Positions 9,325 through 19,829 of a DNA stretch of 64,000 nt are shown piece by piece. Origin of the DNA: Isoetes taiwanensis (lineage: Eukaryota; Streptophyta; Lycopodiopsida; Isoetales; Isoetaceae). The translations under genes and the position numbers were made by a program. The stretch spans positions 8,480,563-8,544,562 of the forward strand of contig JAJEKV010000020.1 in assembly GCA_021234155.1 (NCBI GenBank), given 5' to 3'. Numbering within the stretch: position 1 is the stretch's first letter; every line of letters starts with the position of its first letter. Under the pieces are notes generated by a model. That model worked only from the letters and a program-made list of their open reading frames with translations. It had not been told where the DNA came from and made no database searches.

Positions 9325-10869
9325 TGTGACGTCCCCTACTCATATACGGTGCACTCACCGTATATAAACAGGAGTTCATCCCCCATACCAGCTCCATGCT
9401 GATACAAGGCCCTCCACGTATCACTACAACCTTGATGAGTTCCAGTGGGAAGAATGAAGGGGTCATTTTACCCTGTCTCCCTCAGGGCCTACCTAGCTGC
9501 GGAAGCGTAAACATACATGTCAGTACAAATACATCAGCATCACATGACCATCACGAAGGATGGCTCACCACATATCTGCATAGATAAAGATCAGTACATC
9601 ACATATGGAGATCCTACCCAAGGCTCAGACTCAAGGGGAATGACTGACGGCTTGGGCCCCAGAAGTCATTGCAGACAAAATTCATGGCATATGGATTTGG
9701 TTGGCATAAGAACATGGCTTAGGATAGTCCACTCCATCCGCCCCTCCTGTGCACACTTTGCAGAGTAGGTTGAAAAGTATTGGGACTTGACTGTAGCCCC
9801 CCGGATGCATAGCCAAAGGGGCTATTCCTGGGTTGCATCTCCCCAGTTCCGATGGGGCAGGTAGGGATCACTCCCACCAGAGGTTGGCATGCTGATTCAA
9901 GGTGACTAGAGGGCCACTGCCCGTACTCGACTGAACTCCATGGAAGGTGTCCACCACCCCAAGAGTGTCGAACCCATGCAAAGCCCGCACGCAGTGGCAG
10001 AGCATTAGGTCTAGTTCACAATAGTCCCCGATAGGCTTTACTACCAGAGGGACGTGATCATGAGTCAGGACATGAACCTCCTTGTAAGCCAATCTGGCCC
10101 CTCCACCCACAACCAGGTGTGGCTCTTGTACACAGGCCGAATTTAATAGTGCATTAAAGAGGGCTAGCTAGGAGCATCAACTACTAGGCTTTTAAGGCCT
10201 CTACCCCCCTTCCCAATACAATGATTCCACAGAGATCATCATCACATACATATCATAGAAGAACTAAAGAATAAGATTTAATCCAAATCACAGAGTTAGG
10301 TTCTTTAGTTATGGCTTGATATTTAGGGATCTAGATGGCTGCTATGGGCAAATCAATAGGCTAAATCTACTTACTCTATGTCTGGGAGTCGGTTTAGACT
10401 ATTGAATTGGCAAAATACCTGATCCCTGGCTTGCTCCTCCTGCTCTGAATGCATCCATGCTGCAGAACTGCTCGAAAATGAAGCTAGAAAGGGAAGCTGA
10501 TGAGCTAAACTGCTCAGACAGACTTCGGGAGTCAAGATTGGCTCTTGGAGCAAGCAAAACAGAGTTCTAGAAGGCTATGGACGAAAATGAAAAGTTAGGG
10601 TTTCATATACCTTATATAGACTAAGGGTTAGGGCTAGGGCTTCCATTAACCCTTGAGCATGTGGGATAATGGGTGTGGCCCACTTGCCTATATTAATTAA
10701 GTGGGCTAAAGTGTACACATGAATAAATGTGCACACACTTGCAAGTTGCCCCCTAGGGTGCTACTTGCTTAGCTATACGTCGGCGTACACGTCAATCGGG
10801 ATGGCATGTACGCGTGACGAGGCAGTACAGTATATGTCCTGGGACCGTATATTGTGCTGGAATGTCACA
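9325..10869 (-). repeat. 5' LTR of the chromovirus
   Basis: The left edge TGTGACGTCC sits beside the primer site, and the right edge ends ATGTCACA, giving the terminal inverted repeat TGTGAC/GTCACA. Length is about 1.55 kb. The other LTR is outside the window, so the right edge rests only on the inverted termini. Near the left edge is a palindrome (TATACGGTG, CAC, TCACCGTATA) sharing ACCGTGAG-like words with the internal hairpins. No reliable ORF is seen. Confidence 0.7.
10611..10620 (-). promoter_or_regulatory. LTR promoter TATA box
   Basis: The sense strand reads TCTATATAAG inside the LTR, about 250 bases from its 5' end. By analogy with plant LTRs, transcription would start roughly 30 bases further (near 10580). 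Confidence 0.5.
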
Positions 10870-11789
10870 CCAGCCATGAGGGAAAGACCTAAGGATTTGC
10901 ATGGAACTAAGGAGCACCTAGATTCTGCAGCTCAGAGACCGGATTGGTATAGTAGGCTTGCTTACCTAAAACGGGACCAAAACGTGGCTCTCATGCCGTG
11001 CCCATCCGACCAAAAATTGGGGACGGATAGCTTGAGAGCCATCCATAGTTCAATTTCGAAATCATGAAAAGCCACAGCCCGATTTTTGGAATGCTGAAAA
11101 ATGTTTCCGTCCGGCAAAAACCCCACAACCTTAGAAAACTAACCTTAAAAAAAAATCTAAAAAGTTTTCCACTTGACGGAAAAACCGAATTTAAACAATA
11201 GGATTTTCTTATTGATATTCAATTCATGTATCATAACTTTGAGGTTGTTCTTTCCCAAACAAAAATAAAATATGTCTATATAATTATATATTATTTTTGT
11301 CTCAATGCTTCATGATTGTGATGTCATGAATTTAAACAACTTGCGATTTTGTTTTACATAAACAACTTGCGATTTTGTTTTACATATTTCAAGTTCAATA
11401 TAAAAGATAGAAGAAAAGAGCAATTGCAACATTTATGTAATTTGTCAATTACAAAGGAAAAAAAAACACCCCTAGAAAACAATCTCAAGTTGACGTGATT
11501 TTGGAGAAAATGTAATCCCAATTTAATTGAATGATGATGATGGTCATGCACCAAGGCCCCATCTAAATTCGACTCCCATAGATGCTCAACACCACTACCA
11601 TAACCAGATTTGATCAACACCGACAATAAATATTCACCTAATATTTGATTGCCAACAGACCATCACTATGATTAATATCTATCTACAAACAATATCTATG
11701 GCATATGGCTTGCCACAACATTATGTGATGAAGTTGTAGGCTTTATGCTGCCGATATAAATATTGGTCACTAGTCAACAAATGCATTGA
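10870..11789. other. Intergenic, AT-rich, with one short hairpin
   Basis: No gene is seen. Bases about 10984-11042 form an imperfect inverted repeat (TGGCTCTCA with TGAGAGCCA, and CATCCG with CGGAT inside). The rest shows no coding signal. Confidence 0.5.
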
Positions 11790-12480
11790 TTGAGGGTAGG
11801 TTGCCATGGACATGACCCGACAAACTTGGCTACATGAAGTCCATTTGCAAGTAAAGGCCATGTATGCACGTATGTTCTTGGCATAAAGAGGGGGAATGAA
11901 CCACAAAAAGATAAAAGTAGGTCTTTATTGGCAAGAATGTACACTATTTTCATCGAGTGACAATGTTTATACAAAGATTCACTAAAATATTCACATTCTA
12001 TATTGATTGAGCATTTCTATAACCAAGATCTACTAATAGACCAAGCTACAACATAATAAAATGAAGCCAAATGGTTTGTATAGTTTATGCTTTTACAAAA
12101 CTATTCACTATTTCTCAGGAAATGCATTAATTAAGGATAGGTTGCCATGAACATGACCCTACATACTTATCTTATGAAAGTAGAGCTGATTACGTAGAGC
12201 CGATTGGAGTATGCATATTCTTGATTAAGGATAGGTTGCCACGAGCATGACCCTACAACCAATTGGATTATGCATATTCTTGATTAGCTTGCGACGAGCA
12301 TGACCCTACAGGCTTATCTTTTGCAACTAAAGCATGTATGATTTGATTGGAATATGTATATTCTTAGCATAAGGAGGGGCTTATTGCGAGCATGACCCTA
12401 CAGACTTATCTTTTGCAACTAAAGCATGTATGATTTGATTGGAATATGTATATTCTTAGCATAAGGAGGGGCTTATTGCA
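11790..12480. repeat. Degenerate tandem repeat, 92-bp unit
   Basis: Two near-identical 92-bp units start at GAGCATGACC (12296 and 12388). Decayed copies of the same words (GGTTGCCATGA, CATGACCCTACA, TTCTTAGCATAAGGAGGG) occur near 11800-11890, 12130-12180 and 12225-12290. No coding capacity. Confidence 0.7.
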
Positions 12481-12699
12481 GTAGACATAATAATAAAGAA
12501 TATGTAGATAGTTATTGTGAGGCCTAGAATGCCTTGAACAATTATAAGTATCGTGAATGTGAACTAAGACATTGGTCGTCACTATAACACGATAGTGTTA
12601 GGTTCTTTAAGTTGGACCCCTCTTTCTTAAATAGAGGACCCGCTAATTTGGAACGTAGTATTTTAGATCTAAAATTGTCTTATCTAAAATTGTCTTATC

Positions 12700-12775
12700 T
12701 AAAATTGTATGGGTCACATGACCTATTGGTCTCCGTGGACGTTAAAAAATGTATTCTATTCTATTCTATTCTTCC
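12700..12775 (+). mobile_element. LINE 3' tail fragment ending in (TTCTA)n
   Basis: The string from the CCTATTGGTCTCCGTGGAC region through a run of TTCTA repeats matches the ends of the copies at 17710-18033, 41930-42247 and, inverted, 28083-28350. It ends about 40 bases before the lectin ATG. Just upstream is a triplicated TTATCTAAAATTG word (12675-12710). Confidence 0.6.
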
Positions 12776-12813
12776 AATATTTAAAGATTGTTTTGTATGG
12801 AACTAGAACAGCT

Positions 12814-13221
12814 ATGGCGAGATGGTTATTTCTATCGGTCATGCTAATGTTGTTTATATTTTGTACAGCAAGGGACACATTATATGCAGGAGAAAGCCTA
12901 AGCGCAAGGCAATCACTAACATCTTCAAATGGGGCCTATAATATTGTGATGCAGGTGGATTGCAATCTCGTGTTGTATCAAGTAGATTATGAGAAAGCCT
13001 TATGGAGCTCTGGAACTAATGGGAAAGCGAATGGTTGTGTTACTACTATGCAAAGTGATGGGAATCTTGTCATCTATAGTGATACCAATTCTGCAATATG
13101 GGCAAGCAATACGAATCGCAAGTCTGATGACTATTATTTCATCATGCAAAATGATGGGAATGCTGTCATCTATACTCACCCTAATGGTGCAGCTATTTGG
13201 GCTACTAATACCAACCAATGA
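12814..13221 (+). CDS. Secreted GNA-type (bulb-type) mannose-binding lectin
   Basis: A single-exon gene of 135 residues, full length for one B-lectin domain. The start at 12814 (MARWLFLSVMLMLFIFC) gives a clear hydrophobic signal peptide; the upstream extension of the frame is repeat-derived. All three mannose-binding motifs of the form QxDxNxVxY are intact: QVDCNLVLY, QSDGNLVIY and QNDGNAVIY, spaced as in the beta-prism II fold. Such lectins are secreted or vacuolar and bind mannose glycans, often with defence or storage roles. The promoter region is unusual because a LINE 3' tail lies immediately upstream. No neighbouring gene suggests a pathway. Confidence 0.92.
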   Translation: MARWLFLSVMLMLFIFCTARDTLYAGESLSARQSLTSSNGAYNIVMQVDCNLVLYQVDYEKALWSSGTNGKANGCVTTMQSDGNLVIYSDTNSAIWASNTNRKSDDYYFIMQNDGNAVIYTHPNGAAIWATNTNQ

Positions 13222-14094
13222 TTATTACTCAAAGATATACAGGTTAACCATCTATCTAGATACAAATAAAATTTATGTTTTCATATGAAAAAGTTTTGAG
13301 GAGTAATTTTTCTTTTAGATTTATATGAAGTTTTGTATAATAAACTAAAAACAAGTGTTTGATTTTTGCCATATATGTTGGTGCCCATCTACGTGATTCT
13401 TATATGTGCTAAGGTTTAGTTGTTTTCTTACACTATCTGTGTGCTTAAAGTATGTGCGGCACATGAGATGTTCTTTTTAACCATGTTCCAGATAAATTCC
13501 ACTTTATTTAGCCTTCTCTTCAAATGCTACTTAGTATAAGGACTATAAGGTGAAATAAGTCCATGAAGTTTACTCATATCCATTGGTAGGGCAAAATGCT
13601 GCCTTGATATTCCTATACATAAGAGTTTCTCATGCTCTCTAGTGTACATGTGCATTTAGCTTTGTTACATTTCCTTAAAGACAAGAGGGATGGATTTCAT
13701 GGAGGTTCAATTCCCCCTTCCCTTGATATCACCTCTGCAATTTCTACCTTCTGCATTTCTATTAGAATTTTTTATCCAAGTAATATGTTTTACCAAATCA
13801 TTTGTGACATATTAGAAACGTTATGTAAGACTGCTTTAGATCAGAATATCAGATGTGCAAGTACTCTACATTTCCTCAAATTATAGTTAAAATACCATGT
13901 TGGTGTGCGTATATAAAATTTGAAATGGTAGCATTATACTGCAAATCCCACAATAATATTTCATGGTCACTAGGGAGTTGACCCTAGATAAAATCCAATC
14001 AACGATGCCAGCAAGAGATTAACTGCTAAATCCTACAAGTGCATGTTTACTATTAAACGTACTAGAATGAACACACTTTTTAACAAAGGGATTG
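13222..14094. other. Intergenic, nothing recognised
   Basis: AT-rich sequence downstream of the lectin. No coding signal or clear repeat was seen. Confidence 0.5.
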
Positions 14095-14098
14095 TGAT

Positions 14099-14420
14099 GG
14101 GTAAAAGCATGTTAGGGTGTACCACTTTTGGAACCTGCAAAAGTACATACACTAGGTACTTCTGAACTGGGTACTTTCTCATTTTTCTTTTCATTAAAAC
14201 TAATACAAAAATCCAAAATAAAAGTCAAGGACATGGTAATATTCAAAGTTAAGATAAAGATAATGCTATCGGAGATCAATATATATATAAAAAGTTCTAA
14301 AACATACCTTATATTGAGATATTATACAGGTACCCAGTACCTAGTCCTGGCTACCTTTTTAGGTACCTTTTTAGTCACTAAATAATACTTTTTAAGGGAC
14401 ACCCTAACATGCTTTTACCC
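14099..14420. mobile_element. MITE, 322 bp, with terminal inverted repeats and TGAT duplication
   Basis: The left end GGGTAAAAGCATGTTAGGG is matched by the inverted right end CCCTAACATGCTTTTACCC. The element is flanked by TGAT on both sides (14095-14098 and 14421-14424). It has no coding capacity, and inner GGTAC-rich segments are also inverted, so the whole element can fold back. The superfamily cannot be assigned. Confidence 0.85.
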
Positions 14421-14424
14421 TGAT

Positions 14425-16130
14425 ATAGTGTGCTAATTTCGTTTTGGGTTTGGGGAGGGTATTCTGGCAATGGTGGGGACTATGATTTCGGTAGCGTATT
14501 GTATAAAAAATGGTATAATTTGCCATGTGAGAGGAGCTTGGATGGTTATTGCTATTTTGGGTGCCTGGCAATTCCTTTTTTCATGGATGTTTTTGCAAAG
14601 GCTCTTTGGAAAGGTTAAGAAGAATAGAATGTTTTTTTAGGGCGTGGATAAGAAGGCATGCTCCCTTCTTTTTTTGGCAAGGGCAGCAGAGGAGAGGCAC
14701 AGGGCATGTACGCAGACAGGTCGGCCTGTACAGAAAGTGGCAGAAATTCCTCATGCAAGGAAGCGGCAGTGTTTAGCTTTCCTGGTACCAGGGGAATCGA
14801 TTGCTCCAGGTCCTCTGCTTGAGCTCCATGGGCCAGGGCTTTCGATGGAGTAGCATGGCTTGCGATTAGCCTTACACAAGATTGCACACTTACTGTTTTT
14901 GGGCACCATGCAGATGTTGGTGCTTTTCAGAATCGGGCTAAAGTTTCTGCAGGGATTGAAGCACAAAATCCCATTCTGCTTTGGGCATAATGATATAGTG
15001 TGCTAATTTCGTTTTGGGTTTGGGCATAATGATTTTCCGTGTTGGTCATCCAAATTGGTTGAATTGGCTTGCTGTATTTTGCAATTGGGCGGAAAACCAA
15101 TGGCTTGTTAAAGCTTAGTGATGGGCTATCACATTCCAATTGAGCGGAAAATCAATGGCCTGTTATATAGTGTGCTAATTTCGTGATCCGAAACAGAGGA
15201 ACGAAAGGTTTTTTCAAGGAAAAACAGAGCATTTCAATGCAGAAACAGGAGATTGGCAGTTTGCAAAGAGAGACAAATTGTAGGTTGCAGGAAGGCATGC
15301 GAACGGCAGATACGTAGAATACATGCATACTTCTGTTGCAGATCATCTGCTCTTTTTTTCCATAAATTCCTTCGTTAATCCGGCGTCCAAGCCTCTGTTC
15401 ATTGAAGATGAGGCGAAGCCATGGTAGCAAATCCGGTCTACGAAGGTTTTTGTAATTTGTTGCATTTAATGATATTGTGGTTTTGGACCATTGAGGTCAA
15501 GGTGCACCATTGGAAAAGTTTGTCTCGCTTTAGTTGTAAATGATGTGGGCCATCTATCTGGTACAATGCTAGGAATATTCCCCACATCGGTGGCTTGCAA
15601 TAAAAGATGAACCAAACGCTATAATACATGGAAAAGACGATATATATTGGAAGACAAAGCTCATAAGCTTTTCAAACAAAGTGGTCCTCGACATACAAAT
15701 AGTGCATGCTTCTATGCAATAATTGCCTCCAATTGTTGTAGCCGAGGAGCTCCATCTTGGATAATACTGTAAGTTTTTCGTATTGATGTTTATCAGTTTG
15801 TCCTTCTGTTCACTAATGTTGTTCGAGCTCTATATGCTCTGTTTTTGGTTAATCTCATGCATTTTCTCTCTTAACAAGTACATGCTTATTCGAACATAAC
15901 ATCCTCATCATGAATTCATCCCATCTTTATTAAAGTCCAGATCTTTTAACTCAAGCGTCCCATTTGGATGAGGCAGAATAATGGTCCTTGCTTCAACATA
16001 TTTGTTTCATCAAAAGGAAAGCGCGCTGTTTTACCATTGCTTGCAGGTGAAGACAGATCATTTTACAAGTGCTAATTTATCAGCAAATGTTTATTTCTAA
16101 AAGATATCTGTTATTACAACTTAAATTCCT
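14425..16130. other. Intergenic with a short dispersed repeat
   Basis: A segment beginning TATAGTGTGCTAATTTCG occurs three times, near 14423, 14993 and 15165. No convincing gene is present. Confidence 0.45.
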
Positions 16131-16134
16131 CTTT

Positions 16135-16310
16135 CTTTGAGCCAAAATCTGCATCAGATTTCAGTTCATCTGATGAAGAACCATTACTTCCTTTTGAGCT
16201 ACCTGCAAAAAAGAAATTACATGTTTACATACCACCACCTCCTTTATGCGTTGACCTTGGAACCACCTATGCCACCTGGTCCATATATGGATCATGATCC
16301 AGATGCTGCA
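16135..16310 (+). pseudogene. Possible exon fragment with an HSP70-like nucleotide-binding motif
   Basis: One frame reads EPKSASDFSSSDEEPLLPFE and ends with a string containing VDLGTTYATW, which resembles the first phosphate-binding loop of HSP70-family ATPases (IDLGTTYS). A TTTCTTTGAG acceptor-like sequence precedes it, and the frame stops about 15 bases after the motif. No further HSP70 exons were found nearby. It may be a pseudogene exon or chance similarity. Confidence 0.3.
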
Positions 16311-16569
16311 AGGAGAACTTTTGTGGAACCAGCTTTAAGAAGAGCTCTATTGATCTTCTTTGTGGTAGCGTTGGCAGGATCAGCTGACAATAGACGTCAT
16401 ATTGTATGCCTTTACCATTTCTTTAGCAGGGTTTGGGTGGTATGTCTTTAGCATTTCTTTGTTTAAAGCATTTGCCTTGAATTTATCACATGCTTGCTTC
16501 TCGCAGTTTCGGACAGAAATATTGGAGGTACATATATCTAGAAAATTGACAGTCTTTTAATAAAATTTA

Positions 16570-16900
16570 ATGCGTTGTTTTTTAATGTCGTTTTTACTAA
16601 AAATTAACGTGTGGTTTAACAAAATATCCACATGTGGTTTTTAAAAGTAGTAGTTGTTTCTAAGTATTGTTTTTACCAAAAATACAACATGTGGTTTCAC
16701 ATAATGTGCACATGGATAATAGTTGTTTTTAAGTGTTGTTTTTACAAAATAATAACATGTGGTTTAACAAAAAATTCACATGTGGTTTTTTTAAATAGTT
16801 TTAAATGTGGTGCTTCCAAAATAAAGACACATGGTTCTAAAGAATATTTACAGGTGGTTTTCATGCATATTCCAAAATAAAAAAGCATTACCAATTAGAT
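16570..16900. repeat. Degenerate short repeats around ACATGTGGTTT
   Basis: Words of the type CACATGTGGTTT and GTTTTTACCAAAAAT recur every 40-60 bases with much decay. The following 16900-17709 contains more AT-rich sequence with repeated AGATATCAAAAGCA and AAAACAT words and no clear gene. Confidence 0.5.
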
Positions 16901-17709
16901 ATCGACACGTGGCATCCTTTTCAGATATCAAAAGCACGTGTCATCCTTTTCAGATATCAAAAGCATATTTTTCTTGTTTTTGTTTTCTTTTGTATTTTTC
17001 TTGTTCTTGTTTTCTTTTAAGATAGCCTTTTGGAAATTGAACCCAAACAAGTCCATAAAGCATATTATTAAATTGCAATCCACATTCTAACATTAGATTA
17101 AAACATAATGTTCAAAATATTACCTAGGTTTTACTTAAGGTTCAAAACATCAAATTAATTTTATTTCAATGCGCAAAATATTTAAGGTTCAAAAATTAAG
17201 GTTTAAAACATTTTTCTTCATGTTCAAAACATTAGACATTCATGGTATCTGTTTAAACAGTTCTGCTCACAAGTTTCAGCCAGATTATTTGAAAAGTCGA
17301 GAAGCGGAGTACCATGGCATTATCTTTACATGCTTGATTAACAGCTTCACCTCAAACTCTGCTCAAAACAGGGAAAATGGTCAGTTTCACATTCAAAGTT
17401 CAGCTTGCAAGAAATAAAGGAGAAAAATTACCTTTATATTATTTAGAGATGGCCACCGGTTTCTCTGATGTTGGAACAGGGCAGAAGCATTTGTTGATCT
17501 GTTTAGTCTTTGTGCCTTTCGCCAAATACAATGTTGCAAGTTTAATTAAACAAATCGAAATGCCTGGCCATTTTCTCAACTGCACCAACCTCTTGCATCG
17601 AAGTACCCCAGAGAAGTGGATGACGCAAACAAGCATTACAATCAAGATCCAGAACTTAATGCAAACAAGAAAATAAGATATTTTTGCTGTATATAAGACA
17701 CGATATGCT

Positions 17710-18033
17710 GAGTTGGTCAGGCCTGGCCAGCCGTTACATGTGACATTGATCCCAGCATCCGTACGGGTGCTGGGATCATATCTTCAGGAGGTTATGGACA
17801 TGCGAGATCAGCTATGTCCTCGGGCACACACTTGACATGTATATAAACATTGATGTATACTTGTACAGTTTGACAGCATTCTTATTACTGCCACGGTTTT
17901 TCCCTCGAAAACCCTTCGGGGCGGGGGTTTTTTAACCCAGACAGTAATAAGTTTGCTGCGCTCCTTATGGGTCCCATAGGTCGATTGGCCTCAGTGGACG
18001 ATAAAAAATCATTCTCATTCTCATTCTTACAAT
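17710..18033 (+). mobile_element. LINE 3' end with conserved hairpin and (TTCTCA)n tail
   Basis: The segment matches 41930-42247 and the minus-strand end of the LINE at 28083-28350. Shared parts are a GGAGGTTATGGA word, a hairpin bounded by ATTACTG and CAGTAAT that encloses TCGAAAACCCTTCGGGGC, and the terminal word GGCCTCAGTGGAC before ATAAAAAA and a short repeat. It is a severely 5'-truncated copy, or a SINE sharing the LINE tail. Confidence 0.75.
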
Positions 18034-18567
18034 CACATGTTTATTTAAGTATTTAATCTAACCATAGAGGGATATGGCTATCACCATTTACGTTATTAGC
18101 ATACCCATGTATTGATTAGTTTGTTGCCATTAAGGCAAGTTTAGATCACCATTGGAAGTTAGTCTGTGCACCATTGAGGAGCATGGCTGCACCATTGAAG
18201 TGAAATTGTCACCATAAGGTGGTCTGGACCCCCCCTTAATTTGCTGGCTATTTGTGGTGTGAAGGAATAAGGTCTGATCAATTTGGTAACAGATCTAAGT
18301 TAAGCAGCTCGTAGGACACATTTAGGTATCAAATATCAAGTTTTGGCCTTGGGATCACAGATTTATAAGCATTTCTTCCTTATGTTCACCATTCATGGGG
18401 CATCCACCTTAGCGCCATCTGATGCAACTTCATATGGTGAAATTAGTGGTGCCCGCAGCTTCTAATTTGGCTTCAGCTAATTCAGCTTTTCATTTCCAAT
18501 AATCCATTGTGGGATGTCCCTTCCATTTGCAGGCATCATAATAGTTGGTTGAATCTTCCTTCTCTGG
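18034..18567. other. Intergenic, nothing recognised
   Basis: No coding signal or structured repeat was seen. Confidence 0.4.
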
Positions 18568-19803
18568 TCACTTTCTATGCCTCTCAGATTTGCTAGAGAT
18601 TAGAGAGACATGTTCAAATTCCCCAATTGAGATTTTCTGCTGCCGAGATTTCTCTCGCAACAATCGAGTAGTGATATTCTCCCAAGTAAGCGGGTGGGAC
18701 TGATTGGAGAGAACAACCACTAAATTATTAAAACTTGGTGTTAGGCTGGAAAGTAAGATGAGACAATGCACCTACTCAAGATAGTCAGTGGAGCATGCTG
18801 CACATAATGCAGATTGCCGAGTGTCCACCAATTAATCCATAAAGGAGCGCATGATGAGATTGTGTGTGCTGATAGAGTCATCTTCCTCGGAACGCCGTAA
18901 ATCTACTCCAAGATGTGGTAAACCCGGACACATGTCTGGGTTAACCACTATCTGTCCGAGCTAACCACTGTTTTTGTCCGAGCTAACCACCATTTTTTGG
19001 CAGGAATAACCATGCGATGAACTGAGCTTGAAACTATGTTCTGACATGCGGATCTTGGAATAGAGCTTGTAATGTGCTCTTTAAACAGTTTAATCCAGTT
19101 CAAACACCATTAGAATCACCTTGCCAGCCCCTAAAAACCTCATTCATTCAAGAGAGCAAGGGATTTGAGCACTGATCAAGCAAGATCAGTGAAAAAACAT
19201 GCATAAACCCTTGTTTTTTGTGCTTGAAACTGAGCAGCAGTGATTAACTCGGACATGTGTCTGGGTTTATGACATCCCGGAGTAGATTTACGGCCATCCA
19301 TCTTCCTCGAGTTTGATGCCAAAGAGTTTACGCCGAAGAAGCACTTAGTGGATAAGGATTTGTTCTCATACATGCGAAGTAGCTTATTCCAACATTCATG
19401 AGCAGTACGGGATGCTTGGAGCTGTATAAGAATGTTGGTATGAATGTAGCTAATCAGAATTGCATGTGCTCGAGAATCCCTTTTAGCTAAGCCTCTTCTG
19501 AGGAGCATCCTTAGAAAGGAAGGGAGCATCGAAATCTGATATGAACCAGAGTTCACGAAGGGAGTTCTACAGGGTTATCTCAGGTGGGCTTAGATAAAGT
19601 GTCGTTGCTATGAAGTAAGTGTGAATCATGTACTTTCAGATGTGGAAGCCCTTCCCATTGGAGCGATCCACGCCATATTTTTCGATTCCCTTGGTTGATT
19701 CAAAGGGATGCAGGCATAGTGGAAGAATTGGAATCGTTTGTTATCTCAAGAACAAGAGTCGAAGAAAACAGGAATTGATCAAGAGTCCTGCTCTGATACC
19801 ATG
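18568..19803 (-). mobile_element. Ty1/copia remnant: gag pieces and primer site, split by a MULE-type MITE
   Basis: On the minus strand, a primer site (TGGTATCAGAGC, about 19792-19803) precedes gag-like sequence: RDSRAHAILISYI followed by TAHECWNKLLRMYENKS, typical of copia gag (UBN2). A second gag piece with WENITTRLLREKSR follows at 18568-18771. The gag is interrupted by the element at 18890-19298. The LTR would begin at TGTAAATTTA (about 19802) and run right; its far end is not clear. No pol is seen. Confidence 0.65.
18890..19298. mobile_element. Mutator-type MITE, 409 bp, with 11-bp target duplication
   Basis: Long terminal inverted repeats (about 50 bp with a few mismatches) begin GAACGCCGTAAATCTACTCC on the left and GATGGCCGTAAATCTACTCC on the inverted right end. 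The 11-bp sequence CATCTTCCTCG flanks both sides (18879-18889 and 19299-19309). Long inverted repeats plus a 9-11 bp duplication are the hallmark of Mutator-like elements. It interrupts the copia gag. Confidence 0.85.
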
Positions 19804-19829
19804 TAAATTTAGAGAAAGAGATCGTTGAA

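Larger units (their letters stand above)
1..10869 (-). mobile_element. Ty3/gypsy chromovirus, 5' part complete, 3' LTR outside the window
   Basis: Read on the minus strand, the order is 5' LTR (9325-10869), tRNA-iMet primer site (9312-9323), two extra ORF modules (5145-8740), gag, protease, reverse transcriptase/RNase H, and integrase ending in a chromodomain at 216. The gag-PR-RT-RH-IN order defines Ty3/gypsy, and the carboxy-terminal chromodomain places it among the chromoviruses. At least four frame breaks interrupt gag and pol, so this copy is probably dead, although one-base indels could also be assembly errors. The 3' LTR must lie left of base 1, because nothing in 1-215 matches the LTR edge. 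The 4.3 kb between primer site and gag is highly unusual for this group. Confidence 0.9.

Noticed and set aside
10984-11042. microRNA precursor hairpin
   Set aside because: Short, imperfect and with no supporting features; no evidence of processing can be read from sequence.
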